From the NCBI GenBank assembly GCA_027082875.1, contig JALWTK010000129.1, positions 1 to 50,865 of the forward strand: a stretch of DNA of 50,865 nucleotides. Direction: 5' to 3'. Origin of the DNA: Sulfurimonas sp. (GTDB lineage Bacteria; Campylobacterota; Campylobacteria; Campylobacterales; Sulfurimonadaceae). A model generated the notes under the pieces. The model did no database searches, was not told where the DNA came from, and was given only the letters and a program-made list of their open reading frames with translations. Positions 8,273 through 16,690 of this stretch are shown here, piece after piece. Both the position numbers and the translations under genes were made by a program. The first letter of the stretch is position 1; every line of letters begins with the position of its first letter.

Positions 8273-9526
8273 CTAAATTAAATAAGTTTGTCCAAGTGTT
8301 TTACAGTATGCTCCTAGCATAGCATGCTCGAAGTCGTTGTTTGTGGCATACTGGTAGCCAAAGGTTTTTGCCCACATCTGATGCTCTTCCATACAGAGAT
8401 AAAAGAAAGGACCTTTATTGTGCCAAGGCTTGAAGCTCTCATAGGCATGTTTGAACATTTCAATCTTTGTTTCATCTGGATAAGAAGTTTTTCCACTCGC
8501 ATCTACATGAGGAATCTGTGTGATCTTTGTGTGAAACTCACGCCCTCGTAGTTGTTTGATAACGGGTTTGATAAATGTAAGTGTTCCAAAACTCACAAGG
8601 GCTACCTCTTGGGGGGAGAATTCTAGTATAAGTCTCTCGTAAACTGTTTGATATTCATCAAGATAACCAAGATACTCTACGATAGGGTGAAAATGAAAAC
8701 CAACTTTGACACCTTTGTCGGCTAATTTTCTAGCTGCATTGATGCGTTTATCCAAAGAAGCTGTAAGGTGCTCTTCGTTTTCTATAATAGTAGGGGTGTT
8801 TAGGCTCCATGTACAGAGAATATTTTTTGGCACTTCATTTTCTAAAAAGTACTTAATGTTATCACTCTTTGTTTTAAACTCTAAGATAACATTTGGATTA
8901 GCAGAGGCAAAGGCAAAGAGGGCATCTAAAACACCCTCGCGATTGCCAAACATAAGAGAGTCACTCGCCTGACCAGTACCTATATGGTAGGTTTTATTGG
9001 GATCTAGTTCAAGGTTTAAGAGTTTATCTTTAAAACTACTATCAAAGGTAATGGTATTTTGATTGTAAAAACTCTGGATAGAGCAGTATGAACAGTCAAA
9101 ACCACAAGACTCTACCGCATCGAGTGTAAGCAGGTTACAGCATCTTGTCTTTTCACTAGCAACAGGACAGAGTCCAAGACCAAACCCCTGTTTCTCCGCT
9201 ACTTTAAAGGTAAACTTCTGCTCTTTTGGAATGTTTTTGAGAGTAAAATTATCATAAGAGTTCGTGGCATTTCGTATCTCTTCATAAGCCTTTCTCAGTC
9301 GAGTGAAAACTACTTTTCGCTGTGGGTGTTCAGGAAAGATAATCTTAATCCTTTTCTCATCCCACAACTCTAAGTCTCTTGCTATTTCTATTATCTGTTT
9401 GATCTCTTGATGGGAAAACTTATACTCATAGGCTTTTGTCTGGATAAACTCCTGCTCATCTTGTGGGAGATTTGTAAAAAATGTATTTTGTATCGCTTTT
9501 GTAAATTTTTCGTTATATGAATTCAT
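8273..9526 (-). CDS. Spore photoproduct lyase-like radical SAM protein
   Basis: The 417-residue protein has the radical SAM cluster motif in the spore photoproduct lyase spacing, C141-x3-C145-x2-C148 (CGFDCSYC). The order GLGLCPVASEKTRCCNLLTLDAVESCGFDC and the later GTGQASDSL, SLNTP and GFHFHPI blocks fit the SplB family, in which the enzyme repairs UV-induced spore photoproduct. This lineage does not sporulate, so the substrate is unknown; DNA repair is a reasonable guess. C120, C129 and C130 are additional conserved-looking cysteines. Confidence 0.75.
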   Translation of the reverse strand: MNSYNEKFTKAIQNTFFTNLPQDEQEFIQTKAYEYKFSHQEIKQIIEIARDLELWDEKRIKIIFPEHPQRKVVFTRLRKAYEEIRNATNSYDNFTLKNIPKEQKFTFKVAEKQGFGLGLCPVASEKTRCCNLLTLDAVESCGFDCSYCSIQSFYNQNTITFDSSFKDKLLNLELDPNKTYHIGTGQASDSLMFGNREGVLDALFAFASANPNVILEFKTKSDNIKYFLENEVPKNILCTWSLNTPTIIENEEHLTASLDKRINAARKLADKGVKVGFHFHPIVEYLGYLDEYQTVYERLILEFSPQEVALVSFGTLTFIKPVIKQLRGREFHTKITQIPHVDASGKTSYPDETKIEMFKHAYESFKPWHNKGPFFYLCMEEHQMWAKTFGYQYATNNDFEHAMLGAYCKTLGQTYLI

Positions 9527-9651
9527 AATGGAATTTTAGCGAAACTCTCTTAATGGAGAAGGAAATTAAAAATATGACAAAATGCAATAAAATTAAAGGA
9601 GCAAATAAATTTCTATTACAATATCTCTACTATTATACAAAGGAGTTCTTT

Positions 9652-9996
9652 ATGATCTTAGGTAAATGTCCCTACTGTGAAGATGGAGAGATTGAAGTGC
9701 GAGATAAAGAAGTGAGTGGAAAAAAGGTAAAACTTTATGCTTGTTCAAATGCCAACTGGAAAACGGAAGATGGGGAGATGTTTGAGCTAACTGAAAAATC
9801 TACTTGTGATTTTAAGATCTGGCAAAACTCTCTTGCAAAGTATGGAAAATGGCTTCAGTATAAAGATATACGAACTCTGTTAGCTGGCGAAGATTTAGAG
9901 TTAGAGTTTTTGAGTAAAAAATATGGTAAAAAAGTTTATTATTCTAAACTTGTAGTGTTAAATAGGGAATATGGAGTGAGTATTCTATGGGATTAA
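9652..9996 (+). CDS. Zinc-ribbon protein resembling topoisomerase C-terminal regions
   Basis: I take the ATG at 9652, five bases after AAGGAG, which gives a 114-residue protein; the frame is open further upstream (ATG at 9553) but has no comparable ribosome-binding site. The start LGKCPYCEDGEIEVRDK is a CxxC knuckle, with later cysteines at YACSNANW and STCDFKIW completing a ribbon like those at the C-terminus of bacterial topoisomerases. The rest (SLAKYGKWL, KDIRTLLAGE) is of unknown fold. It could bind DNA or RNA. It is divergent from the radical SAM gene. Confidence 0.6.
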   Translation: MILGKCPYCEDGEIEVRDKEVSGKKVKLYACSNANWKTEDGEMFELTEKSTCDFKIWQNSLAKYGKWLQYKDIRTLLAGEDLELEFLSKKYGKKVYYSKLVVLNREYGVSILWD

Positions 9997-10030
9997 GCGC
10001 TTCTTAATAAAACTTTTAAATATGTTTGGG

Positions 10031-10036
10031 TATAAT
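10031..10036 (+). promoter_or_regulatory. -10 box of the rpmJ-rpsM-rplQ operon
   Basis: TATAAT in the context GGGTATAATTCCC lies about 157 bases before rpmJ. No clear TTGACA is present at the usual distance, which is common in this phylum. It would serve the alpha operon, which here is separated from the spc operon by a terminator and unrelated genes. Confidence 0.7.
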
Positions 10037-10110
10037 TCCCATCCGCTTTGCTGTTTTAACAAACAAGAGAGTATTTCTATCTTTATATATACTATATAGA
10101 TAAAAGTATT

Positions 10111-10156
10111 GGCAAGCTAAAATTCTCATCTATTGAGAAACGAAAGTTTTCTTGCC
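10111..10156 (+). promoter_or_regulatory. Structured 5' leader of the alpha operon
   Basis: The rpmJ leader contains a nested stem-loop. The outer helix is GGCAAG (10111-10116) with CTTGCC (10151-10156), continued by AAAA with TTTT after a two-base bulge. The inner helix is TTCTC (10123-10127) with GAGAA (10135-10139). A seven-base internal loop (ACGAAAG) lies on the 3' side. No U-run follows, so it is not a simple terminator. Autoregulation by a ribosomal protein such as S4 is an inference from the E. coli alpha operon. Confidence 0.55.
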
Positions 10157-10192
10157 TAAGAGCAGTGAAGATGAACAAACAAAGGACTACTT

Positions 10193-10306
10193 ATGAAAGT
10201 AAGAGCTTCAGTTAAGAAGATGTGTGACGACTGTAAAGTTGTCAAGAGAAAAGGCATTGTTAGAGTAATCTGCAAAGTTAAAAAACATAAACAGAGACAA
10301 GGATAA
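10193..10306 (+). CDS. rpmJ: 50S ribosomal protein L36
   Basis: This 37-codon gene encodes a zinc-binding L36: C11, C14, C27 and H32 form the metal site, and the protein begins [16 protein letters not shown]36 stabilises 23S rRNA near the peptidyl transferase centre. AAAGGA lies upstream of the ATG. It opens the alpha operon, two bases before rpsM. Confidence 0.97.
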   Translation: MKVRASVKKMCDDCKVVKRKGIVRVICKVKKHKQRQG

Positions 10307-10308
10307 CC

Positions 10309-10671
10309 ATGGCTCGTATATCTGGTGTTGATTTACCTAAAAAGAAAAGAATAGAGTACGGTTTAACGTATGTCTATGGTATTGGTCTTCATGCTTCTCG
10401 TCTTATTTTAGACGCGACAGGAATTGACTATAACAAAAGAGTTTTCGAACTCAATGAAGCTGATGTTGCTGCAATAACTGCTGAAATCCGTGAAAACCAT
10501 ATGGTTGAAGGTGATTTACGTAAGAAAGTAGCAATGGATATTAAAGCTCTTATGGATCTAGGTTCATATAGAGGTCTTCGTCACCGTCGTGGTCTTCCAT
10601 GTCGTGGTCAAAAAACTAAGACAAATGCGCGTACTCGTAAGGGTAAACGTAAGACTGTCGGCGCAGCGTAA
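10309..10671 (+). CDS. rpsM: 30S ribosomal protein S13
   Basis: The 120-residue protein is full-length S13, which forms the head-to-50S bridges B1a and B1b and contacts the P-site tRNA. The start [25 protein letters not shown] and the basic end [16 protein letters not shown] are diagnostic. It sits in rpmJ-rpsM-rpsK-rpsD order. Confidence 0.98.
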   Translation: MARISGVDLPKKKRIEYGLTYVYGIGLHASRLILDATGIDYNKRVFELNEADVAAITAEIRENHMVEGDLRKKVAMDIKALMDLGSYRGLRHRRGLPCRGQKTKTNARTRKGKRKTVGAA

Positions 10672-10681
10672 GGAATAGATT

Positions 10682-11074
10682 ATGGCAAAAAGAAAAGCTG
10701 TTAGAAAAAAAGTAGTAAAGAAAAATATTGCACGTGGTATCTGCCACATAGCTGCATCATTTAACAATACACTTGTAACAATTACAGATGAGATGGGTAA
10801 CATGATTGCTTGGAGTTCTGCTGGTTCACTTGGTTTCAAGGGTTCTAAAAAGTCAACTCCATTTGCTGCACAAGCTGCTGTTGAAGATGCAGTTGCTAAA
10901 GCACAAGTACATGGTATCAAACAACTTGGAATCAAAGTTCAGGGTCCAGGTTCAGGTCGTGAGACTGCTGTTAAAGCAGTTGGAGCTATTGAGGGAATCA
11001 GTGTTACATTTATGAAAGATGTTACACCATTACCACACAACGGTTGTCGCGCACCTAAGCGTCGTAGAGTTTAA
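10682..11074 (+). CDS. rpsK: 30S ribosomal protein S11
   Basis: The 130-residue protein is S11 of the 30S platform. The blocks [34 protein letters not shown] and the C-terminal [16 protein letters not shown] are typical. It follows rpsM by ten bases, with rpsD eleven bases downstream. Confidence 0.98.
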   Translation: MAKRKAVRKKVVKKNIARGICHIAASFNNTLVTITDEMGNMIAWSSAGSLGFKGSKKSTPFAAQAAVEDAVAKAQVHGIKQLGIKVQGPGSGRETAVKAVGAIEGISVTFMKDVTPLPHNGCRAPKRRRV

Positions 11075-11085
11075 GGAGATTACTG

Positions 11086-11712
11086 ATGGCAAGATATAGA
11101 GGTCCAGTAGAAAAAATCGAAAGAAGATTCGGTGTAAGTCTTAACCTTAAAGGTGAGCGTCGTTTAGCGGGTAAATCTGCATTAGAAAAAAGACCTTATG
11201 GTCCTGGTCAACATGGTCAGCGTCGTAAGAAAGTTTCTGAATATGGTTTACAACTTAATGAAAAGCAAAAAGCAAAATTCATGTATGGTGTTTCTGAAAA
11301 AGGTTTCCGTGCATTATTTGTTGAAGCAAAGCGTAAAGCAGGAAATACAGGTACAAACCTTATTACTTTAATTGAGCAGAGACTTGATAATGTTGTTTAT
11401 AGAATGGGATTCGCATCTACTCGTAGATTCGCTCGTCAACTTGTAACTCATGGTCACATCCTTGTTGATGGCAAAAAACTTGATATTCCTTCTTACCGTG
11501 TTAAACCAGGTCAGAAAATAGAGATTAAAGAAGCTAGTAAGACTAACAACCAAGTTGTTCGTGCTATTGAGCTTACTAATCAAACTGGTCTTGCTCCATG
11601 GGTTGATATCGATGCTGAAAAAGTATATGGTATCTTTACTCGTTTACCAGAGCGTGACGAAGTTGTTATCCCAGTTGAAGAACGTTTAATCGTTGAGCTT
11701 TACTCAAAATAG
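11086..11712 (+). CDS. rpsD: 30S ribosomal protein S4 (cysteine-free form)
   Basis: The 208-residue protein is S4, which nucleates 16S assembly and in E. coli represses the alpha operon. It has the S4 RNA-binding domain ([32 protein letters not shown]) in the middle. The N-terminal region lacks the zinc-binding cysteines, unlike S14, L33 and L36 of this organism, which keep theirs. AAGGAG precedes the ATG. Confidence 0.98.
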   Translation: MARYRGPVEKIERRFGVSLNLKGERRLAGKSALEKRPYGPGQHGQRRKKVSEYGLQLNEKQKAKFMYGVSEKGFRALFVEAKRKAGNTGTNLITLIEQRLDNVVYRMGFASTRRFARQLVTHGHILVDGKKLDIPSYRVKPGQKIEIKEASKTNNQVVRAIELTNQTGLAPWVDIDAEKVYGIFTRLPERDEVVIPVEERLIVELYSK

Positions 11713-11741
11713 TAATTAATTAATAAAAGGGCGTTTCAAAT

Positions 11742-12740
11742 ATGAAAAAAATTAAAACAACTCCTCTAGCTCCACAAGAGTTTGAGGTAGAACAAATTAG
11801 TGAAAATGAAGCAAATATTATGGCTTACCCGTTTGAAACAGGTTATGCTATCTCATTAGCTCATCCACTTCGCCGTTTCTTATTAAGTAGTTCTGTTGGT
11901 TATGCACCAATCGCTATTAAAATCGAAGGTGCTAAACATGAGTTTGACTCAGTTCGTGGTATGCTTGAAGATATTTCAGATTTTATCTTAAATCTTAAAG
12001 AGATTCGTTTTAAACTAAATGATGAAGCTACTGAAGCAGAAATCAACTACAGCTTTGCTGGTCCTTGTACTATTACAGGTAAAGATCTTAGCAATGATGA
12101 AGTTGCTGTTGTAACAGAAGATGCACCACTTGCTACATTAAACGAAGATTCTACTCTTAACTTTAGCATCAAAATTGCTCAAGGTATTGGGTATGTTCCT
12201 AGTGAAGATACTTACGAAGAGTTAGAAGATGGTTATATCGCTTTAGATGCATTCTTTACTCCAGTTAGAAGTGCTACTTACAAGATCGAAAATGTTCTTG
12301 TAGAAGACAATCCTAACTTTGAAAGAGTTGTTATGAACATCAAAACTGATGGTCAAATCACTCCTGTTGAAGCATTTAGAAACTCTTTAGAAGTTATGTA
12401 TGCACAACTTGCAGTATTTAACTCTGAGATTAGCATAAAAGCACCAACAACTATTGAGAGAGTTGAAGAGTCACCAGATCTTAAAAAACTAACTACTAAC
12501 ATAGATAGTCTTGGATTAAGTGCTCGTTCATTTAACTGTCTTGATCGTTCAAGCATTAAACTTATAGGTGAAATTGCACTTATGAGTACGAATGACTTAA
12601 AAAATGTTAAAAATCTTGGAAAAAAATCATACGATGAAATCGTTGAGAAAGTTCAAGAGTTCGGTTTCGCTGTTGGCGCAGACTTAGCTGATGATGTAGT
12701 TACTGCATTAAAAAAGAAAATTGAAGCTTTAAAAGCTTAA
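11742..12740 (+). CDS. rpoA: RNA polymerase alpha subunit
   Basis: The 332-residue protein has the N-terminal assembly domain ([23 protein letters not shown]) and, after a linker, the C-terminal DNA-binding domain from about residue 250. That domain carries [23 protein letters not shown] and [11 protein letters not shown], which include the usual UP-element-binding Arg and the NLGKKS segment. It is cotranscribed with rpsD and rplQ. Confidence 0.98.
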   Translation: MKKIKTTPLAPQEFEVEQISENEANIMAYPFETGYAISLAHPLRRFLLSSSVGYAPIAIKIEGAKHEFDSVRGMLEDISDFILNLKEIRFKLNDEATEAEINYSFAGPCTITGKDLSNDEVAVVTEDAPLATLNEDSTLNFSIKIAQGIGYVPSEDTYEELEDGYIALDAFFTPVRSATYKIENVLVEDNPNFERVVMNIKTDGQITPVEAFRNSLEVMYAQLAVFNSEISIKAPTTIERVEESPDLKKLTTNIDSLGLSARSFNCLDRSSIKLIGEIALMSTNDLKNVKNLGKKSYDEIVEKVQEFGFAVGADLADDVVTALKKKIEALKA

Positions 12741-12755
12741 TATAGAGGATTAGAT

Positions 12756-13106
12756 ATGAGACACCGTCATGGATATCGTAAACTAGGTCGTACAAGTACA
12801 CATAGAGCTGCACTTCTTAAAAACCTTAGTATTTCGTTAATAGAACATGGAAAAATCGAAACTACTGCTATTAAAGCAAAAGAGTTACGTTCATATGTAG
12901 AGAAACTTATTACAGTTGCTACTAAAAACGACTCAAATGCTCACAGAACAGTATTTGCTGCGCTTCAAAGTAAAGAAGCTACTAACAAACTTGTAACAGA
13001 AATTGCACCTAAGTATGTTGATCGTGCTGGTGGATATACTAGAGTTACTAGAACTAGAATTCGTCGTGGTGATGCTACTACTATGGCGTTTATTGAGTTA
13101 GTATAA
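12756..13106 (+). CDS. rplQ: 50S ribosomal protein L17
   Basis: The 116-residue L17 starts [21 protein letters not shown] and contains [11 protein letters not shown] and [22 protein letters not shown], all standard. L17 lies close to the nascent peptide exit. It is the last gene of the alpha operon and is followed by a strong hairpin terminator. Confidence 0.98.
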   Translation: MRHRHGYRKLGRTSTHRAALLKNLSISLIEHGKIETTAIKAKELRSYVEKLITVATKNDSNAHRTVFAALQSKEATNKLVTEIAPKYVDRAGGYTRVTRTRIRRGDATTMAFIELV

Positions 13107-13125
13107 TTTATACTACCCAGTAACC

Positions 13126-13159
13126 TAAACGCGGGTCACCTCGCGTTTAACCCCTTTTT
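13126..13159 (+). terminator. Rho-independent terminator after rplQ
   Basis: TAAACGCG (13126-13133) and CGCGTTTA (13142-13149) form an 8-bp perfect stem around GGTCACCT, followed by CCCC and TTTTT at 13155-13159. It ends the alpha operon 20 bases after rplQ. Confidence 0.85.
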
Positions 13160-13201
13160 ATTTCCCAATTCTAAAATACTTTAATAACAGGATTTACTAT
13201 C

Positions 13202-14416
13202 ATGAGTAATTTCGCATTTGGAACTTACCGCATTACCGATCAAAACCCACAACATATTCAAGCTCTCATTGCGGCTATAGAATCAGGTATCAAACTTATA
13301 GACACTTCTACAAACTATATGGATGGAGGAGCAGAACGCGCTATTGCAAAAGCTATGAGAAGTTTTGATGATGAAACACGAGCTTCAGTAGAAATAGTTA
13401 GTAAATTTGGTTACATCCAAGGAATAACTTTGGCAAGACACAAAGAGGAGCCTTTTGAAGATGTAGTAGAGTTTAGTAAGTCTTGCTTTCACTCTATAAG
13501 TAAAACATTTATGCTAGATCAGCTAGAACAGTCACTACTACGTTTAGAGCTTACGAAGATAGACTGTTATCTCCTTCATAATCCAGAATACTACATACTC
13601 ACAATGCTTAATAAAGAGAAAGCTTTAGATGAAGTGCTTGACAGTATGATGGACAGAATCTTTGATGCATTTGTCGCATTAGAAGAGCAGGTGAAAAATG
13701 GAACTGTTGGGAGTTATGGTATAAGCTCAAATAACTTCAGTATAGATCATAAATCTATAGACTTTTTACCTTATGAAGATCTTATAACTTTAGCTGACAA
13801 AGCAGCAGAAATAGTAGGAAATGATACACATAGTTTTACAACTATACAACTCCCTATAAATATGCTTGAAACAGAGGGACTTAAGTGTGCTTCATGGGCA
13901 AAGGAAAATGGGCTACGAGTTCTAGTGAACAGACCTTTAAATGCACAAAAAGGGGAGTTAATGTTTCGTCTTGCTGATTATGATGAGAGTCATGAATATT
14001 ATCATCACCTTAATGAACTCTTAGATGTTTGTGGTGATGAACAACTAAAGCCCCTAGGGAATCTCATAGAACAGTTAGATGAGAATAAACATAAATATGG
14101 TTGGATAGGCGACTATGATAGCTTTTTATATGCACAGATTATTCCACATATTCAAAAGACACTAGAAAAAATAGATGAGCAGTATCTTGAGACAATGCTT
14201 CACTATATTGATATGTTTTTAACTGAGTATAGAAAAATGGTGGCTTACGAGTGTAGCAAAAGTACTCGAGTACAGCTAAAAGAAGAGCTAGAAGGTTGTA
14301 GTAGACCACTTCAAGAGTGTGCTCTAAGTTTTCTCAAAGAGTGTGAAAGTGTAGATTATGTCCTTATAGGCATGAGAAAACCTTCGTATGTAGCTGATGT
14401 TATGGCCTTAGCTTAG
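13202..14416 (+). CDS. Aldo/keto reductase family protein
   Basis: The 404-residue protein has the catalytic tetrad of aldo/keto reductases: D34 and Y39 in IDTSTNYMDGG, K68 in VSKFGY and H126 in DCYLLHNPEYY. These enzymes reduce carbonyls with NAD(P)H in a TIM barrel. At about 400 residues it is longer than the usual 280-340; the extra material is a helical C-terminal region from about residue 255 to 370 with no family I can name. A single gene after the rplQ terminator. Confidence 0.8.
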   Translation: MSNFAFGTYRITDQNPQHIQALIAAIESGIKLIDTSTNYMDGGAERAIAKAMRSFDDETRASVEIVSKFGYIQGITLARHKEEPFEDVVEFSKSCFHSISKTFMLDQLEQSLLRLELTKIDCYLLHNPEYYILTMLNKEKALDEVLDSMMDRIFDAFVALEEQVKNGTVGSYGISSNNFSIDHKSIDFLPYEDLITLADKAAEIVGNDTHSFTTIQLPINMLETEGLKCASWAKENGLRVLVNRPLNAQKGELMFRLADYDESHEYYHHLNELLDVCGDEQLKPLGNLIEQLDENKHKYGWIGDYDSFLYAQIIPHIQKTLEKIDEQYLETMLHYIDMFLTEYRKMVAYECSKSTRVQLKEELEGCSRPLQECALSFLKECESVDYVLIGMRKPSYVADVMALA

Positions 14417-14511
14417 TAGGTAAATATTTATTTTATGGTTTGTTAAGCGATATTGTCCTATTTTATGATATTAAATGATAAAATTTCTAAATAGAGATGC
14501 AAAGGAAGAGA

Positions 14512-14787
14512 ATGATTCCATTTTCAGATGAAGAGTTATTAGACCCAGTAAAGTTAGTTATAGAAAAAGTTCGCCCATCATTAGCGCTTGATGGTGGAGA
14601 TATTGACTTCATTACTGTCAAAAATGGTGCTGTGTATGTACAGTTAAAAGGTGCATGTATTGGCTGTGCTAGTAGTGGTAGTACACTTAAGTATGGGGTT
14701 GAACGCCAGTTAAGAATGGATATTCACCCAGAATTAACAGTTGTAAATGTACCTGCAGGTATGGAAAACGATATAGACAACTTATAA
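14512..14787 (+). CDS. NifU C-terminal domain (Nfu) iron-sulfur carrier
   Basis: I choose the ATG at 14512 because AAGGA (14502-14506) is five bases upstream; the ATG at 14497 has no such site. The 91-residue protein is a single Nfu domain with RPSLALDGGDI and the cluster-binding C49-x2-C52 in GACIGCASSG. Such proteins deliver Fe-S clusters to target enzymes. It is first in a run nfu / TPR-like / murE that I recall from Campylobacter. Confidence 0.9.
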   Translation: MIPFSDEELLDPVKLVIEKVRPSLALDGGDIDFITVKNGAVYVQLKGACIGCASSGSTLKYGVERQLRMDIHPELTVVNVPAGMENDIDNL

Positions 14788-14811
14788 GAAAATTTTTACT
14801 AGAAGAAGAGC

Positions 14812-15399
14812 ATGAGTACAATAAGTAAATACCAAACATTATCACAAGCAAAAGAGAGTTTTAATAAGGCAGAATATAAAAATGCTTTAGAAAAATTTGC
14901 TGTAGTTTTACAAAACTATCCTAACTCAAAAGAGGCTTTTAATGGTGTTATTCTCTCCGAAATGGCTATGAGTGGTGAAGGTGGTGCAGAAGCTCTTTTT
15001 GATTACTATGAGATACTTAAAGAAGATGACAAAGAACAAGCTGATATGATCATGAGTGAAATTTTACAAAATATGGATGGAACTTTAGAAAAATTGAGTG
15101 AAGTATTTGCCGATCCTATTCGTGAGCGTTTGGAGTTTGAAGATGGTATTTTATATAGTGACTTTAAACAGCTTTTAGAGGAGGGTGCTCCTTTTAAAGA
15201 GACATTTGAAAATATAATGTTTTCAACTCGTGTTATTATTACAAAAAAAGATGATTTTATAGACTTTTTAGATAGACTAATAGAACATGACTTTGCTGAG
15301 ATGGCGCTCACTTATCTGGAAAATGCACTCAGTGTTTATCCTAGTGATAAACTTCTTCGTAAACTCCTTAAAAAACTCGCACAAGGCAAACAGAGTTGA
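14812..15399 (+). CDS. TPR-like protein of unknown function
   Basis: The 195-residue protein is acidic and helical. Its N-terminus (AKESFNKAEYKNALEKFAVVLQNYPNSKEAFNG) is a tetratricopeptide-type repeat, and the C-terminus (AEMALTYLENALSVYPSDKLLRKLLKKL) looks like another. No signal peptide or enzyme motif is visible. Its TGA overlaps the TTG start of murE (TTGA), so the two are translationally coupled. The same gene position is occupied by a hypothetical protein in Campylobacter, from memory. Confidence 0.65.
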   Translation: MSTISKYQTLSQAKESFNKAEYKNALEKFAVVLQNYPNSKEAFNGVILSEMAMSGEGGAEALFDYYEILKEDDKEQADMIMSEILQNMDGTLEKLSEVFADPIRERLEFEDGILYSDFKQLLEEGAPFKETFENIMFSTRVIITKKDDFIDFLDRLIEHDFAEMALTYLENALSVYPSDKLLRKLLKKLAQGKQS

Positions 15400-16688
15400 A
15401 AATAGAACTCCCTAACCAAGCTTATAAATATGTAACAGAAGATTCTCAAGAGTGTGATGGTGAGACAGCCTTTGTTCTCACGGCACAAAATGAGAAGTAC
15501 CTAGAAAATGCAAAAGAAAATAAAGCCCACTCAATCATCAAAATAGCAGAGATTGCTTCACTCTTTCGTGTTGATGAGATAGAGATAGTTGGTATTACCG
15601 GTACAAATGGCAAGACAACTACAGCAAGTGCTATCTACTCTTTTCTTCTTGACTTAGGCTATAAAACAGCTATGCAAGGGACTCGTGGTCTCTTTATGAA
15701 TGACACTATAGCAGAAGGTAAAACATTGACAACGCCATCTGTTTTAAATACCTACAAGCATATCTACCAAGCTGTTGAATCTGGATGTAAATACTTCATC
15801 ATGGAAGTTAGCTCTCATGCTATAGTGCAAAAACGAATTGAAGGTTTAAATTTTGCTCTGAAAATATTAACAAATATTACGCAAGATCATCTTGACTATC
15901 ATAAGACTATAGAAGACTATATCTATGTGAAGAACTCGTTTTTTCAAGATGAGGGTAAAAAGCTTATAAACCGTGATGAGCCAAGAGCTGACTTTAACTT
16001 TAAAAATGCCTATACTTACTCTATAGAAAACCCTTCGACATATAGACTTATGGCATATTCACTTAACAATGGCAGTAGTGGACTAATCCAACACTTCCAA
16101 GAGATAGTGCCTTTTACTGCCTCTCTACATGGTTTTTTTAATCTTTATAATCTTATGGGTGCTATCGCAGCAGTACATCTTTTAACAGATAAAAAACTTG
16201 AAGAGATCGCTGATGTCGTTGATAATTTTGCAGGAGTAAGTGGAAGAATGGAACAGGTCTGTACTTGTCCAAATGTCATAGTTGACTTCGCACATACACC
16301 TGATGGTATGCAGCAAGTACTCAATGCACTAAAAGAGAAAGAACTGATAGTAGTCTTTGGTGCTGGTGGTGATAGAGATACTCTCAAACGCCCTCTCATG
16401 GGGAGAGTGGCTTCTTCATTAGCTAAAAAAGTATTTATTACCAGCGACAACCCTCGATATGAAGATCCTGAAGCAATCGTGCAAGATATCTTAGATGGCA
16501 TTGAAGATCGCTCAGATGTTGTAGTCGAACTCAACCGTAAAAAAGCTATAGAGATGGCACTCGATGTACAGGGTGAGGATGAAGTGGTAGTGATATTGGG
16601 AAAAGGTGATGAATCTTATCAGCTTATTTACGATGAGAAGCTCCCCTTTGATGATAGAAAAGTGGTGCGAGAACTACTTAATCTTTAA
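15396..16688 (+). CDS. murE: UDP-N-acetylmuramoyl-tripeptide synthetase (MurE)
   Basis: MurE adds the third residue to the peptidoglycan precursor in the cytoplasm. The start is TTG at 15396, overlapping the previous stop. The 430-residue protein has the ATP site GITGTNGKTTTAS (about residues 66-78), the middle-domain ITQDHLDYH and a C-terminal SDNPRYEDP. The DNPR motif indicates meso-diaminopimelate specificity. It is shorter than E. coli MurE (about 495) because the N-terminal domain is reduced, as is usual in this phylum. Confidence 0.93.
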   Translation: MKIELPNQAYKYVTEDSQECDGETAFVLTAQNEKYLENAKENKAHSIIKIAEIASLFRVDEIEIVGITGTNGKTTTASAIYSFLLDLGYKTAMQGTRGLFMNDTIAEGKTLTTPSVLNTYKHIYQAVESGCKYFIMEVSSHAIVQKRIEGLNFALKILTNITQDHLDYHKTIEDYIYVKNSFFQDEGKKLINRDEPRADFNFKNAYTYSIENPSTYRLMAYSLNNGSSGLIQHFQEIVPFTASLHGFFNLYNLMGAIAAVHLLTDKKLEEIADVVDNFAGVSGRMEQVCTCPNVIVDFAHTPDGMQQVLNALKEKELIVVFGAGGDRDTLKRPLMGRVASSLAKKVFITSDNPRYEDPEAIVQDILDGIEDRSDVVVELNRKKAIEMALDVQGEDEVVVILGKGDESYQLIYDEKLPFDDRKVVRELLNL

Positions 16689-16690
16689 AG

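Noticed and set aside
16145..16534. Long open frame of about 129 codons antisense to murE
   Set aside because: It lies wholly inside murE on the other strand, has Ser/Thr-rich low-complexity content and no ribosome-binding site, so it is a shadow of murE.
15396..16688. murE could be truncated at the N-terminus because it has only 430 residues
   Set aside because: The ATP site, middle-domain and DNPR motifs are all present in order, the TTG start is coupled to the upstream stop, and MurE in this phylum is usually shorter than in E. coli.
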